Part shown: in pieces, positions 23,624 to 32,622 of the stretch | Layout: each line of letters starts with the position of its first letter | How positions within the stretch are numbered: the first letter of the stretch is position 1 | Source of the DNA: an uncultured Campylobacter sp. | GTDB lineage: Bacteria; Campylobacterota; Campylobacteria; Campylobacterales; Campylobacteraceae | Direction of reading: 5' to 3' | Length of the DNA: 36,920 nucleotides | Assembly (NCBI RefSeq): GCF_937981295.1 | Contig: NZ_CALJPC010000003.1 | Location: 1 to 36,920, forward strand | Made by a program: the position numbers and the translations under genes | Notes under the pieces: generated by a model | What the model was told of the DNA's origin: nothing | Seen by the model: the letters and a program-made list of their open reading frames with translations, nothing else | Databases searched by the model: none

Positions 23624-25066
23624 TTAGACGAAATTTACGGCGAAAATTGCGGGTTTCGCGAGCTTTTTAAGGCTTCCTTTAAGCATTATCAAATTATCGG
23701 CGCCGGAGATTTTAAGAGTGGAATTTTCAAAGCTAAATTCTAAATTTTTCAGCGCGTTTTCGCTTAGGAGGCGTGCAAGCTCCAAAATATAGCTGAGCCA
23801 CGCTAGCTTGGCGGCATCGGGCAAAATCGCGCTCAAAGGCGCGAACGTAGCGCCCAGCTCGCGCTTACCGTGCATCGAGATGATCGCGGCTATGAGCGCT
23901 TTTTCTTTGTGCGTCGTGCGGTAGTTCAGCCCGCCGAGCACCATATCTGCACTGGTTTCATGCTTAGCGTAAAAGCCGATCGCACGCCCGATCTCGCAAA
24001 GCGATGCTGCAGTTTGCAGAATTTTAATATATTTTTCGCTCAGGCCGTGCATCGGCGATAGCGCGCAAAACAGCGCCTTCGCGAACTTCGGAGCCTCGCT
24101 CGGCTCGGAAGCGAAGCGATCTTTGAGGCTTCTTAGGCTCGGATTAAAGCTTCTAGGTAAGTTTGCGCCGCGCAGAATCGAGCTTAAAAACGCCCCCTCT
24201 CGCACTCCCACGCCGCTTGTGATGATCTTTTTCGCCCCCAGGCGCCTTACGATCTTATCAAAGATGATGGCGCCCTCTCTGATCGTGTCGTAGCGGTCCT
24301 TTTTGATCGGGAATTTCGCCAAATCAAGCGTCTTTGCGCTCATCAGCTTGGCAAAAAACGGCGCGTATTTTTCATAATCGTAGCTGAAATTATGCACGAT
24401 TTTTAGCGGGTGATTTTGTAGGCTCATCACGGCGCCCGATAGCGCTCGCGCGGAGCCGCCCATTACGATTAAATTTTGCGTGCGAAACTCGGCGCCGAGC
24501 TGCGAGATCGCGCTGTTTATGTATTTCTCCAGCCCCTTCGTGTCGCCGCGGTCGAAAAACAGCTCCTTTAGCCGCACCGTGCCTAAATTTAGAGAAATTT
24601 TATTTTCTATCCTGCCGTTTTTGATGTAAGCAAGCTCGGTCGAGCCGCCGCCGATGTCCAGCGTAACGCCCTCGGAAAAGTCGCTAAGCAAATTCTGCGC
24701 CGCATAAGCGCCCAGATACGCCTCCATCTGCCCGTCTATCTTGCGGATCGTAATGCCCGTTTGCTTGCGGACGAGATTTATAAACTCGGTCCCGTTTGGC
24801 GCATCGCGAAGTGCGGATGTACCGATGCAAAGTACGCGCTTGGCCTTGTAATTGCATACGAGGGTTTTAAATTTTTTAAACGCCAGCAGGCATTTTTGCA
24901 TCGCTTCGGCAGTTAAAATTCCGCCGTTTTCGTAAGCGCCCTCGCCTAGGCGGATCTTGATCTTGTGCTCGGCCAAAATGAAAAATCCGAGCCTGCTCGT
25001 GCGCTCAAAAATCACGGCTCTGGCGGAATTTGAGCCCAGATCTATGACGGCGACGCGCTTGGGCAT
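23624..25066 (-). CDS. ppx: exopolyphosphatase / guanosine pentaphosphate phosphohydrolase family (Ppx/GppA)
   Basis: A 480-residue ASKHA-fold phosphatase that degrades polyphosphate and/or pppGpp. The N-terminal P-loop is AVIDLGSNSARAVIFE, the second phosphate loop is TLDIGGGSTELAYI, and TSGVGVREGAFLSSIL closes the ATPase-like core. The C-terminal third (about residues 310-440) is the HD-like helical domain with SMHGKRELG. It lies directly after the ferredoxin gene (stop and start abut at 25066/25067). The same ferredoxin-phosphatase adjacency is known in Campylobacter jejuni. Whether it prefers polyP or pppGpp cannot be told. Confidence 0.9.
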   Translation of the reverse strand: MPKRVAVIDLGSNSARAVIFERTSRLGFFILAEHKIKIRLGEGAYENGGILTAEAMQKCLLAFKKFKTLVCNYKAKRVLCIGTSALRDAPNGTEFINLVRKQTGITIRKIDGQMEAYLGAYAAQNLLSDFSEGVTLDIGGGSTELAYIKNGRIENKISLNLGTVRLKELFFDRGDTKGLEKYINSAISQLGAEFRTQNLIVMGGSARALSGAVMSLQNHPLKIVHNFSYDYEKYAPFFAKLMSAKTLDLAKFPIKKDRYDTIREGAIIFDKIVRRLGAKKIITSGVGVREGAFLSSILRGANLPRSFNPSLRSLKDRFASEPSEAPKFAKALFCALSPMHGLSEKYIKILQTAASLCEIGRAIGFYAKHETSADMVLGGLNYRTTHKEKALIAAIISMHGKRELGATFAPLSAILPDAAKLAWLSYILELARLLSENALKNLEFSFENSTLKISGADNLIMLKGSLKKLAKPAIFAVNFV

Positions 25067-25312
25067 TTAAATTTCCATATGGACGTGTTTGTATTTCAGC
25101 TCGTCTGCCGTCTCGATATTATCGGGATCGGTGATGATACACTCGACGGGACAAACCACGATGCAAGCGGGCTCGGAGTAATCATCTACGCACTCACAGC
25201 ATCGATCGGCGTCTATGATGTATATCGGCTCATCCTCAAAAATCGCTTCATTAGGGCATTCCTCGCGGCACGCGTCGCAACTGATGCATTCTTTTGTAAT
25301 CAACAATGACAT
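25067..25312 (-). CDS. fdxB: 2[4Fe-4S] ferredoxin, Alvin/YfhL type
   Basis: An 81-residue cytoplasmic electron carrier. The first cluster motif is CISCDACREECP. The second has the inserted loop typical of Alvin-type ferredoxins, CCECVDDYSEPACIVVCP, followed by a C-terminal extension of about 25 residues. A second, different ferredoxin of similar type (fdxA) lies at 35676-35960. The minus-strand sequence GGTATAAACG about 30 bp upstream could be a -10. The symbol follows the Campylobacter gene at the equivalent position next to ppx. Confidence 0.88.
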   Translation of the reverse strand: MSLLITKECISCDACREECPNEAIFEDEPIYIIDADRCCECVDDYSEPACIVVCPVECIITDPDNIETADELKYKHVHMEI

Positions 25313-25361
25313 ATAATTTTACCTTACGAAAAAATTTATGGCGTTTATACCATAAAAAGCT

Positions 25362-26669
25362 TCATTTTGTTTTAAAATAGCGGAATTTCGGGCTATTTCT
25401 TAAATTTTTTAGCGGAAGTTTGAAAATCGCGACGATTAGCGAGCGCGCTTCATCGTTTTTAAGATCCACTTGCGCGCCCATCGCTTGAGCAGCATTTTTG
25501 GCTAAAAATAGCCCGAGTCCGGCTCCCGGTTTGCCGCCATAGCGCTTAAAAGGGGCGAAATAATCGATCTCTTCGTTAAGCGGCTCGCCCTTATTTGCGA
25601 CCCGCACGATGAAATTTCCGTCCGAAATTTCGCTCTCGATCAGTACCTTTTCGCCGTCCGGAGAAAATTTTATGGCGTTTTGGACGAAATTTTGAATCAC
25701 GTGCATAAAGAGGCTTTTCTGCACCGAAATTTCAAGCTGTTCAGGCTTAAGATCCATCGTCAAGTCCTTGCCTGCCGTACGCGCTAAAATTTTAAAGCCC
25801 ACGCATAGCTCCCGTAGATACGCGATCATATCGGTCTGCTCGGGCGCCTCAAACTGCGCCCCCTCCTGCCGTCCAATCTCCAGGATGGAGCTGATCATTT
25901 TATTCATATTATCGATCGAGTCGTTGTTGTTTTTAAGCGCCTCGATATATTTCTCGCTCTCGCGCGGCTTGATGAGAGTAACTTCGTTTTTGGTTTTCAT
26001 CACCGCCAGCGGAGTCTTAAGCTCGTGCGCGATGCCGATAAAAAGCTCTTTTTGATACAAAATGAAGGTTTCAATGCGCTCAAGCAGGCGGTTTATGCTA
26101 TTTGAAAGCATATTAAATTCGCTCGGGATTTCGGCCCCGTCGATCGGCTTTAGAAATTTTTCATCCACCGAAGCAAGCCTTTGACTGATCAGCTTAATCG
26201 GCATCAGCAGCATACGCGAGAGAAACATTGCGTAAAACACCACCAAAAATATCATAGTCAAATTTACTAAAATGATGTCGATGAGTATTTGATTTACGAT
26301 GTTTGCATAGACGCTCACGTCGGCTCGGATACTTAAAATTTTATCCTTACCATAAGGGTAGTGCAGCTGCAAATAGCTCCTGCCGTCCTCAGAGCTTTCG
26401 ATAAATTTAGGCTTATTGATACTTTCGTTTTCGATGATTTTGCTCTCGTATTCACCGGATGTGTCATGTAAAAAAGACGAAATTTTCTCAGGCGGCACGG
26501 AGGCGTCTACGATTTTTTGTGCTCTTTGGATTAAATTTTGAACGGGAGTTTCGAAGATGGTAATTCTCATATAATTATAGAGCATTACCGAAAAAATGAC
26601 AATTAGCATCAACGAAGCGGATGCTAATTGTATTACAAAGCGGACTCTTAGGCTTTTTGTGGAAAGCAA
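25362..26669 (-). CDS. membrane sensor histidine kinase partnered with the CosR-like regulator
   Basis: A 435-residue two-component kinase. TM1 lies at about residues 11-31, a periplasmic sensor region at about 35-125, TM2 at about 127-150, then HAMP-like linker and DHp domain. The phospho-accepting His215 lies in IAHELKTPLAV. The N box is QNFVQNAIKFSPDGE and the G box GAGLGLFLAKNAAQ. All elements needed for autophosphorylation are present. Its start (ATG at 26669) lies 22 bp inside the regulator gene, so translation is coupled. C. jejuni and H. pylori counterparts of this regulator are described as orphans, which makes this kinase notable. The signal sensed is unknown. Confidence 0.92.
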   Translation of the reverse strand: MLSTKSLRVRFVIQLASASLMLIVIFSVMLYNYMRITIFETPVQNLIQRAQKIVDASVPPEKISSFLHDTSGEYESKIIENESINKPKFIESSEDGRSYLQLHYPYGKDKILSIRADVSVYANIVNQILIDIILVNLTMIFLVVFYAMFLSRMLLMPIKLISQRLASVDEKFLKPIDGAEIPSEFNMLSNSINRLLERIETFILYQKELFIGIAHELKTPLAVMKTKNEVTLIKPRESEKYIEALKNNNDSIDNMNKMISSILEIGRQEGAQFEAPEQTDMIAYLRELCVGFKILARTAGKDLTMDLKPEQLEISVQKSLFMHVIQNFVQNAIKFSPDGEKVLIESEISDGNFIVRVANKGEPLNEEIDYFAPFKRYGGKPGAGLGLFLAKNAAQAMGAQVDLKNDEARSLIVAIFKLPLKNLRNSPKFRYFKTK

Positions 26670-27319
26670 AATCTATATCCGCGTCTGCGAACGGTCTCGA
26701 TCGTAGAGATATTTAGAGGCTTATCCATTTTCTGGCGGATTTGATTGATCGCGACTTCGATGACGTTTGGCGTAACGAGCTCGGGCTCCTCCCAGATAGC
26801 GTCTAGCAGCTGCTCTTTGCTTACGATCTGATCGCTGTGGCGCGCCAGGTGAGTTAGCACCTCAAACGGCTTGCCCTTCAACTCGATCTCTTGACCCAAG
26901 TAAGTAATTTTTTCCTCATCAGGATCAATGATAAGATCGTCGATTTTGATGATATTTGAGCCGCCGAAGCGAAGTCTAGCCTCGAGACGCGCTACTAAAA
27001 CGTCAAAGTCGAAAGGTTTTTTGATAAAATCGTCCGCGCCCGCGCGAAGTGCTTTGATCTCGCTTTCTTTATCGTCTTTTGCAGATAGCACGACGACAGA
27101 GGTGCGCGCGGATTTTTGCTTAACTAATGCGATGAGATCGATGCCGTTGCCGTCAGCTAGCATCCAATCGGTTAGCACCAAATCATAATTTCTAATGCCG
27201 ATATAATACTCTGCGTCCTTAAAACTCTCGGAGGTATCCGTCTGATAGCCGAACTCCATCAAGCCCTCCGCTATCGTCTTGTTTAAAGTCACCTCGTCCT
27301 CGACTATTAAAATTCTCAT
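26648..27319 (-). CDS. cosR: OmpR/PhoB-family response regulator, CosR/HP1043-like
   Basis: A 223-residue regulator. The receiver domain (1 to about 115) has the acidic pair in VEDE, the phospho-acceptor Asp51 in VLTDWMLADGNG, and Lys in IKKPFDFD. A winged-helix DNA-binding domain follows (about 125-220; VIEVAINQIRQKMDKPL and TVRRRGYRF). The segment LSAKDDKESEIKALRAGADD and the neighbourhood (folB and plsY upstream, ferredoxin and Ppx downstream) match Campylobacter CosR, an essential oxidative-stress regulator. Asp51 appears intact here, whereas the C. jejuni/H. pylori orthologues are reported as atypical and not phosphorylation-dependent. A kinase gene overlaps its end. Confidence 0.85.
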   Translation of the reverse strand: MRILIVEDEVTLNKTIAEGLMEFGYQTDTSESFKDAEYYIGIRNYDLVLTDWMLADGNGIDLIALVKQKSARTSVVVLSAKDDKESEIKALRAGADDFIKKPFDFDVLVARLEARLRFGGSNIIKIDDLIIDPDEEKITYLGQEIELKGKPFEVLTHLARHSDQIVSKEQLLDAIWEEPELVTPNVIEVAINQIRQKMDKPLNISTIETVRRRGYRFCFPQKA

Positions 27320-27395
27320 TTAATTTCCTTGCCTTAAAATTTTGCGGCGATTTTAACATATTTTAAGCAAAATTTCAAGATTTTTTAAAGAAATT

Positions 27396-27713
27396 TTAAA
27401 ATTTTATCTCGATTTCCGCGCCGACGCTCGCATCTTGCAAAATTTCAGGTTTTAAAATTTTCATATAAAAATAATCCATCGAGCGAAATTTTGAGTGAAA
27501 CTCCTGCGCGAAGTATCTTAGCGCGTCCTCCACGAGGCGAAATTTTTTATCGCGGAATTCCGCTTTGATATATTCGCAAACCCGCGCATAGTCGATAAAT
27601 TCCTCCGCCGCAAGCTTCGCCCACACCCATACGCGCTGCTCGCGCTTGCGCTCAAAATCCAGCGTCCCGATTATCGCGCCAAATTCCAGCTTTTCGATTA
27701 AAATTTTAATCAT
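27396..27713 (-). CDS. folB: dihydroneopterin aldolase family protein
   Basis: A 105-residue protein of the FolB (tunnelling-fold) family, which cleaves 7,8-dihydroneopterin in folate synthesis. The N-terminal KLEFGAIIGTLDFERKREQR contains the family's substrate-proximal Gly and Glu. RLVEDALRYFAQEFHSKF is the usual amphipathic helix. It is slightly shorter than typical (about 115-120). It overlaps plsY by 4 bp (ATGA), so the two are translationally coupled. The same plsY-folB pairing occurs in other Campylobacter. Confidence 0.8.
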   Translation of the reverse strand: MIKILIEKLEFGAIIGTLDFERKREQRVWVWAKLAAEEFIDYARVCEYIKAEFRDKKFRLVEDALRYFAQEFHSKFRSMDYFYMKILKPEILQDASVGAEIEIKF

Positions 27714-28366
27714 ACTACGCGCTTTTCCTCGCCCTTAAGCAGCCTAGCGATATTAGGCGCGTGTTTATAAAATACGATGAAAACTATCAGAAAGATCGGC
27801 GCATGAGTGTTGATCGCTGGCATCTGCGGATGGATCACGTAGCTTGCGACGACTAGCGCAAGCGCCGCTGCAAGCGATGCTACGGATGAAATTTTAACCG
27901 TCTTGCCGACTACAAACCAAACGGCAAGCGCGATGATAAGCTCGATAGGGATGAAGCAAGCAAGCACGCCGGCTCCCGTCGCAATGCCCTTGCCGCCGTT
28001 AAATTTCAGATACGGGCTGAAGCAATGCCCAAGTACTGCAAAGACAGCCATGCCCCATAGCACGTTTTCATCAAAGCCTAAAGCCCGCGCGATCAGTATC
28101 GGCAGGACGCCCTTTAGCGCGTCGCAGGCAACCGTGAGGATCGCGAGCTTTTTTGCTTTTTGCGGATCGCGAGTTTTTAAGACGCGAAGGACGTTGGTAG
28201 CGCCTATGGAGCCGCTACCCTCTCTTTTGATATCCACGCCACCTAGGTATCTGCCGATCAAAAGCCCAAAGGGGATCGCAGCGATCAGATACGCAGCAAA
28301 GTAGCACCAAAAATTCGGCGCCGTAACGATGCTAAGTAAAAATTCTAAAATTCCCGATTTTTTCAT
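27710..28366 (-). CDS. plsY: acyl-phosphate:glycerol-3-phosphate acyltransferase PlsY
   Basis: A 218-residue inner-membrane acyltransferase. It uses acyl-phosphate made by PlsX (encoded at 33630-34622 in this window) to acylate glycerol 3-phosphate, the first step of phospholipid synthesis. Conserved segments are AIPFGLLIGRYLGGVDIKRE, GSGSIGATNVLRVL (phosphate binding), and FNGGKGIATGAGVL. About five hydrophobic segments. The start is 9 bp after the HerA-like ATPase stop, so it is likely co-transcribed with it. Confidence 0.95.
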   Translation of the reverse strand: MKKSGILEFLLSIVTAPNFWCYFAAYLIAAIPFGLLIGRYLGGVDIKREGSGSIGATNVLRVLKTRDPQKAKKLAILTVACDALKGVLPILIARALGFDENVLWGMAVFAVLGHCFSPYLKFNGGKGIATGAGVLACFIPIELIIALAVWFVVGKTVKISSVASLAAALALVVASYVIHPQMPAINTHAPIFLIVFIVFYKHAPNIARLLKGEEKRVV

Positions 28367-28375
28367 AAAATCCCT

Positions 28376-30667
28376 TTAACTCTTCCAAAGTAGCGAAATT
28401 TTCTCGTCGTAGATGTCGGTTTTCTTCGGCGAAATTTCTTTCGTTTCGAGTTTAATATTTTTCAGATCCAGGCTCTGTTTTAGCGCGTCCACTTCAGCCT
28501 CAAATTTCTGCGTAAGCACCTCCAACTCCTCTTGTAGTGCGCTTAGGCTATTTTCGGCATTTTTAGCTTCGCTTCGTTCGTTTAAAATTTTATGCGCGCT
28601 TTTAGCTCCGCTGATTGCTTTGGAGATGTTGCTAGCGCTGCGCGAGCGACCTAAAAACGCGCCCAAGATCGCTCCGCCTATATTTAGCGCCGCATCCACG
28701 CCGCGACTTAGCACGTCGCCCTTTTCCTTTTCATACTTTTCGCTAGCGCGCGAAATTTTATCCTCAAGGCGCGCCTTTTCCTTCTCAAATTTAGCCGTAA
28801 TCTCGTCGGTTTTGGCCTCTAAAGCTTCATTTGCCTTATCGCCTAGGCGCACAAAAAACTCCTCCTTGCTCTCGCCCGGTTTTGAGAGCAGATCAAGCGC
28901 GCTAAAAAGTTCTAACTTTTCGTTGCGGTAGAGCCATTCTTTAAAGCTTTTAAGCTGAGCGTTTAAATTTTTTGCGCCCGCGATGAAGCTAGGAAGCGCG
29001 CCGTAGAGCGAGCCCGCCTGCTCTTGTCCGCTTAAATTTGCAACTTCTCGCGTGCTAGCCTCGCTCCAATCTATTTCGCTTACGTCCGAAAGCGATAGCA
29101 AAAAGGAGCGCTCCTGCGTAAAATCGACTCCCTTGTCGCAAAATCGTATCTTAGCGCTTGCGTACAGATATGGGCTTAGCTCAAGGCTCGCGCCGTAGCT
29201 GTAAAGCTGCGAAATTTCACCGGAAACTACGGGCTTGGCGGCACCGGCGGATTTGATGCCTTGCGCGGCGTCCGATACGGACGAAATTTCAGTCTTTTTG
29301 TCTTTCATTAAATTTGAAATTTGTTCGTTGCTTAAAGGGCCTTTTAAATAGCTTAGCGCGAAGCGCGTCTCGATCACCCGCAGCACATCCTCGTTGATGT
29401 TTTTTACCAAAAAATTTCGCTTTTTGAGATTTGAAATTTTCTCCATAAGCACGCTTTTGTCAATCGGATTTGAGCCGATACCGCTTAAGCCGCTGATGAC
29501 GCGCTCTTTATCCTGCGCGGTCTGCAAGCGCCCGATAAACCACGTACCGATGTTGCTAAGCCCTTTGTAATCGAGATCGACCGGGTTTTGCGTCGATAAT
29601 ACGCAACCAAGTCCGAATGCGCGAGCCTGCTTTAGCAGCGTAAGCATCGGGGTTTTGCTCGGCGGATTGCCGTTTGGCGGAAAAAAGCCGTAAATTTCAT
29701 CCATATAAAGCACGGCGCGCAAGGAACTCGTACCGCTTGTGGTGCGCATCCATTTGATCATCTCGCCCAAAAGTAGCGTGACGAAAAACATCCTCTCATC
29801 GTCGTTTAGATGCGCGATGGAAAATATATTCGCCCTCGCTCTGCCGTTTTCATCAAAGAGCATCTTGGCGATATTTAGCCGCTCGCCCTCGCACCAAAGC
29901 TTAAAGCTCGGGCTTGCGATGAGCGCGTTAATCTTCATCGCAAGCGCCATTCGCTTATCGCTCGGAAAAAAGGTATTAACGTCGAAAACGCCGATCTTAT
30001 CGAAAGGCGGGTTGCCGATCTGTGCGATGAGATCCACTACGCTCACCCCCTCGCCTTTGTTAAAATGATAGGTTAAAATTTGGCTGATTAGTAAAAATTC
30101 CGGCGAGCTGAGATTATCGCTGCCGATCCCTGCGAGGCTTAGCACGCTAGTGGCGATACCGCCGATATAGTTATTCAAATCCTCTTCGTTTAAGCCCTTC
30201 GGCGCTTCAAAGTCGCTTAGCAGGCTGATACCAAGCCCTGCGCTTGATTTAGGCGTATAAATTCTAAAATCGGCGCTATTTTTCAAAAGCTCCACCCGCG
30301 CCAGGTCTTGATACGAGCCCTCGATCCCTTCGCGCCAGGTATTTGCGGTCTGCTCGGCATACTCGTGCACGCTAAGACCTTTGTTTTGCGCCTCGGCCTC
30401 GTCGATATAGGGCTCAAAATCCTCGGCCCTCATCTGCGGGAAAGTAAGAGCTAAATTCGTTAGATCGCCTTTCGGATCGATGATGATGGATGGGATATTA
30501 TCGATCGCGGCTTCCTCTAGCAGCGTGATGCCAAGTCCCGTTTTGCCGCTGCCGGTCATTCCTATGATGAGCGCGTGAGTCGTCAGGTCCTTGTTTTTAT
30601 AAAAAAACGGCTCGCTGTTTTCGAGCCCCAGATAAAAAAGCTTTAAATTTTCTTGAAGCGTTTTCAT
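28376..30667 (-). CDS. HerA/FtsK-superfamily ATPase (DUF853-like) with C-terminal coiled coil
   Basis: A 763-residue P-loop ATPase. Walker A is GMTGSGKT (residues 36-43), the next strand is PSIIIDPKGDLTNLAL, Walker B is AVLYMDEIYGFFPP (about 320), and the sensor-like segment is GCVLSTQNPVDLDYKG. The last ~160 residues (from about 600) are rich in Lys/Glu and Leu heptads (EKARLEDKISRASEKYEKEK, then LSALQEELEVLTQKFEAEVD) flanking a Gly-rich GGAILGAFLGRS segment. Relatives are annotated as HerA-like helicases or DNA-pumping ATPases, but no NurA nuclease is adjacent. Function in Campylobacter unknown. It leads the plsY-folB transcript, with a minus-strand TATAAT at 30698-30703. Confidence 0.8.
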   Translation of the reverse strand: MKTLQENLKLFYLGLENSEPFFYKNKDLTTHALIIGMTGSGKTGLGITLLEEAAIDNIPSIIIDPKGDLTNLALTFPQMRAEDFEPYIDEAEAQNKGLSVHEYAEQTANTWREGIEGSYQDLARVELLKNSADFRIYTPKSSAGLGISLLSDFEAPKGLNEEDLNNYIGGIATSVLSLAGIGSDNLSSPEFLLISQILTYHFNKGEGVSVVDLIAQIGNPPFDKIGVFDVNTFFPSDKRMALAMKINALIASPSFKLWCEGERLNIAKMLFDENGRARANIFSIAHLNDDERMFFVTLLLGEMIKWMRTTSGTSSLRAVLYMDEIYGFFPPNGNPPSKTPMLTLLKQARAFGLGCVLSTQNPVDLDYKGLSNIGTWFIGRLQTAQDKERVISGLSGIGSNPIDKSVLMEKISNLKKRNFLVKNINEDVLRVIETRFALSYLKGPLSNEQISNLMKDKKTEISSVSDAAQGIKSAGAAKPVVSGEISQLYSYGASLELSPYLYASAKIRFCDKGVDFTQERSFLLSLSDVSEIDWSEASTREVANLSGQEQAGSLYGALPSFIAGAKNLNAQLKSFKEWLYRNEKLELFSALDLLSKPGESKEEFFVRLGDKANEALEAKTDEITAKFEKEKARLEDKISRASEKYEKEKGDVLSRGVDAALNIGGAILGAFLGRSRSASNISKAISGAKSAHKILNERSEAKNAENSLSALQEELEVLTQKFEAEVDALKQSLDLKNIKLETKEISPKKTDIYDEKISLLWKS

Positions 30668-30697
30668 TGCGTTCCTTAAATTTGCAATTTGCTTGGC

Positions 30698-30703
30698 ATT
30701 ATA
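30698..30703 (-). promoter_or_regulatory. -10 box for the HerA-like ATPase gene
   Basis: Minus-strand TATAAT (GATATAATGCC) 31 bp upstream of the ATG at 30667, with AAGGAA as the RBS. A plus-strand TAAAAT at 30732-30737 in TTTGCTAAAATGCG may serve the divergent MTHFR-like gene. Confidence 0.55.
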
Positions 30704-30761
30704 TCATTTAAATTTTTAAATTTAAATTTGCTAAAATGCGCGAAAAATCAAGGAACGGCAA

Positions 30762-31685
30762 GTGTTAAAAGAAAAAATTAGAAACGGAAAAAGCGGAATT
30801 TTGCTCTATGGCATCGTTCCGCCTAAAATCACGTCCCCTCAAGACGAGCTCGAGCGCCTAGGTACGGCGTGGTCGCAGCGCCTAGGCGAATGCGAATGCG
30901 ACGGCATCGTCATCTACGATCTACAAGATGAAAGCGCGCGCACGAAAGATGAGCGGACCTTTCCTTTTGTGCATACGATCGATCCTGCGCGCTATTACAC
31001 GCAGTATCTACACACTGATAAAGAAGCGATCATCTACCGCGCGGTAGGCAAATACGACGAGGCGGAATTTTGCGAAATTCTAAGGCATGCCGCAAGCGGG
31101 CTGGGTGTTTTCGTGGGGGCGAGTTCTAAAAATGAAGAATGCAAGCTGCATCTAAGCCGCGCCTATGAACTCAAGCGACTCGTGGCGCCGCATCTTTGCC
31201 TAGGCGGTATCTGCATTCCAGAACGCCATGAAAAGAGCCACGACGAGCACCTTAAAATCGCAGAGAAGACTGCAGACGGATGCGAATTTTTTATCACTCA
31301 GGCGGTTTATAATGTGCAAAACGCCAAAGATTTCATCGACGATTACGCCGCTTTGGAGTGCAAAAAGGTGCCTATAATCTTTACTTTCACGCCGTGCGGT
31401 AGCCTAAAGACGCTTGAGTTTATGAAATGGCTTGGCATCTCGGTGCCAGATTTTCTGCAGCAGCGACTGCAAAGCAGCGTTGATATCTTGCAAAGTTCAA
31501 CAGCACTGTGCGCGGAGATGTTTGATTTCATCTATAAATACGCCCTCGCAAAAGGGGTGAGCGTGGGCGCAAACGTCGAGAGTGTCAGCACCCGCCGCGT
31601 CGAAATCGAAGCCTCGCTCAGCCTATTAAAAGAGATCAGAAAAATTATCCTTAAGCACGAGAATTTGGGATTTTACGTTATTTAA
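30762..31685 (+). CDS. divergent methylenetetrahydrofolate reductase-family protein
   Basis: A 307-residue protein starting at GTG 30762 behind AAGGAAC. The N-terminal ILLYGIVPPKITSP corresponds to the SFEFFPPK strand of MetF, and DGIVIYDLQDES lies where the family binds FAD. Later blocks are LCLGGICIPERH, FFITQAVYNVQNAKDFID (matching the FxxTQxxF region) and PIIFTFTPCGSLKTLEFMKW. The fold is therefore the MTHFR TIM barrel, but the canonical FEFFPPK is altered, so this may be a side branch with another folate or flavin reaction. Monocistronic, divergent from the HerA-like gene. Confidence 0.75.
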   Translation: MLKEKIRNGKSGILLYGIVPPKITSPQDELERLGTAWSQRLGECECDGIVIYDLQDESARTKDERTFPFVHTIDPARYYTQYLHTDKEAIIYRAVGKYDEAEFCEILRHAASGLGVFVGASSKNEECKLHLSRAYELKRLVAPHLCLGGICIPERHEKSHDEHLKIAEKTADGCEFFITQAVYNVQNAKDFIDDYAALECKKVPIIFTFTPCGSLKTLEFMKWLGISVPDFLQQRLQSSVDILQSSTALCAEMFDFIYKYALAKGVSVGANVESVSTRRVEIEASLSLLKEIRKIILKHENLGFYVI

Positions 31686-32622
31686 AATTTTAAATCGGGT
31701 ACACGAGTAAAACGCTAGATAGTCCAAGCTAGCGGAGGAATTTTAAATAATTTTAGATCGCTTTCTGAAAAATAAATCGAAATTTTATCCGAATGGAATT
31801 TGAACTTAAAATTTATAAAAAATCGCCTTAATAATATGCTTTAATACCTGTCGTCCGTAACTGTGAGATGATATTTCGTGCTAAAATTTTTCAATGCTTA
31901 CAATAGCATTGAGCTAGGCATATCATCAAAACTTATAAACCGCTGTAGCTTTCGCACTAAAACTAAACGCATTGGCCGTTTCAGTCTGCAGCCGACGCGA
32001 CCGCGTCCTCCGTCATCCACTATCTACACAGGGATAAATGTATATTGTATAACGGGAGATAGCTGGAGATTTTAACGCCCTATAATACGACGCCTCTTCG
32101 CTCATGGCATAGCGTCCTTTATTATTCCATTCGTAGTATTTGATTTAAATTTACCGGCGTTTATGCTAAATTTCAAATCTAAGGCAATTTGATGCTTACT
32201 GTTGTGAGCGTTTTGGTATTTGAATTTTATTCTACAGCCTATGTGTAGGTCGCTCAAAAGATCCACCATACGCCGCCGTAAAAATACTTGCCGAGCTTTG
32301 CAGCTAATTAAAAGCCGTTAATGCAGAATCGGCTGAAATTAACACCCATTTAAGCTATCGCATATTTGATTTCTTTTATATTCTACAAGCCCGCCACCAA
32401 AAAGCAGCAGACCTAAGACTAACGTCGTTTTACTATCTCACGCAGAAGCCGATATGCAAACTGCGCAAGATTATAATATGCTTTCAATCGCAAACGCTTC
32501 ATTTTAAAATTTTGGAACCCGACTCGGAATAAATATAAATTTGAAATTAGTTTTGTAAATAAGCTTGGAATTTAACTCTTAAATATGGCGAAATTCTAAA
32601 GATTAATGAAATTTAAAAAATG
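31686..32622. other. 937-bp gene-free, AT-rich region
   Basis: It is bounded by the MTHFR-like gene (+) and fabH (-). No intact gene was seen; a 65-codon frame from GTG 31878 has no protein-like features. There is one 7-bp hairpin, TCAATGC with GCATTGA, at about 31888-31910. The composition is less regular than the rest, with fewer GCG words, and a broken frame near 32251-32532 suggests decayed coding sequence. Confidence 0.5.
32251..32532 (+). pseudogene. possible decayed coding remnant
   Basis: One frame from 32251 reads SKDPPYAAVKILAELCS, then a TAA (32305), then LKAVNAESAEINTHLSYRIF and further to a TAA at 32530. The neighbouring frame contains NVVLLSHAEADMQTAQDYNM up to a TAA at 32505. 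Both look like real protein broken by stops and shifts. I do not recognise the family. No start codon or RBS fits. Confidence 0.25.

Noticed and set aside
31878..32075. 65-codon frame after the MTHFR-like gene
   Set aside because: GTG start without RBS, no hydrophobic or conserved pattern, ends in an unrelated AT-rich tract.
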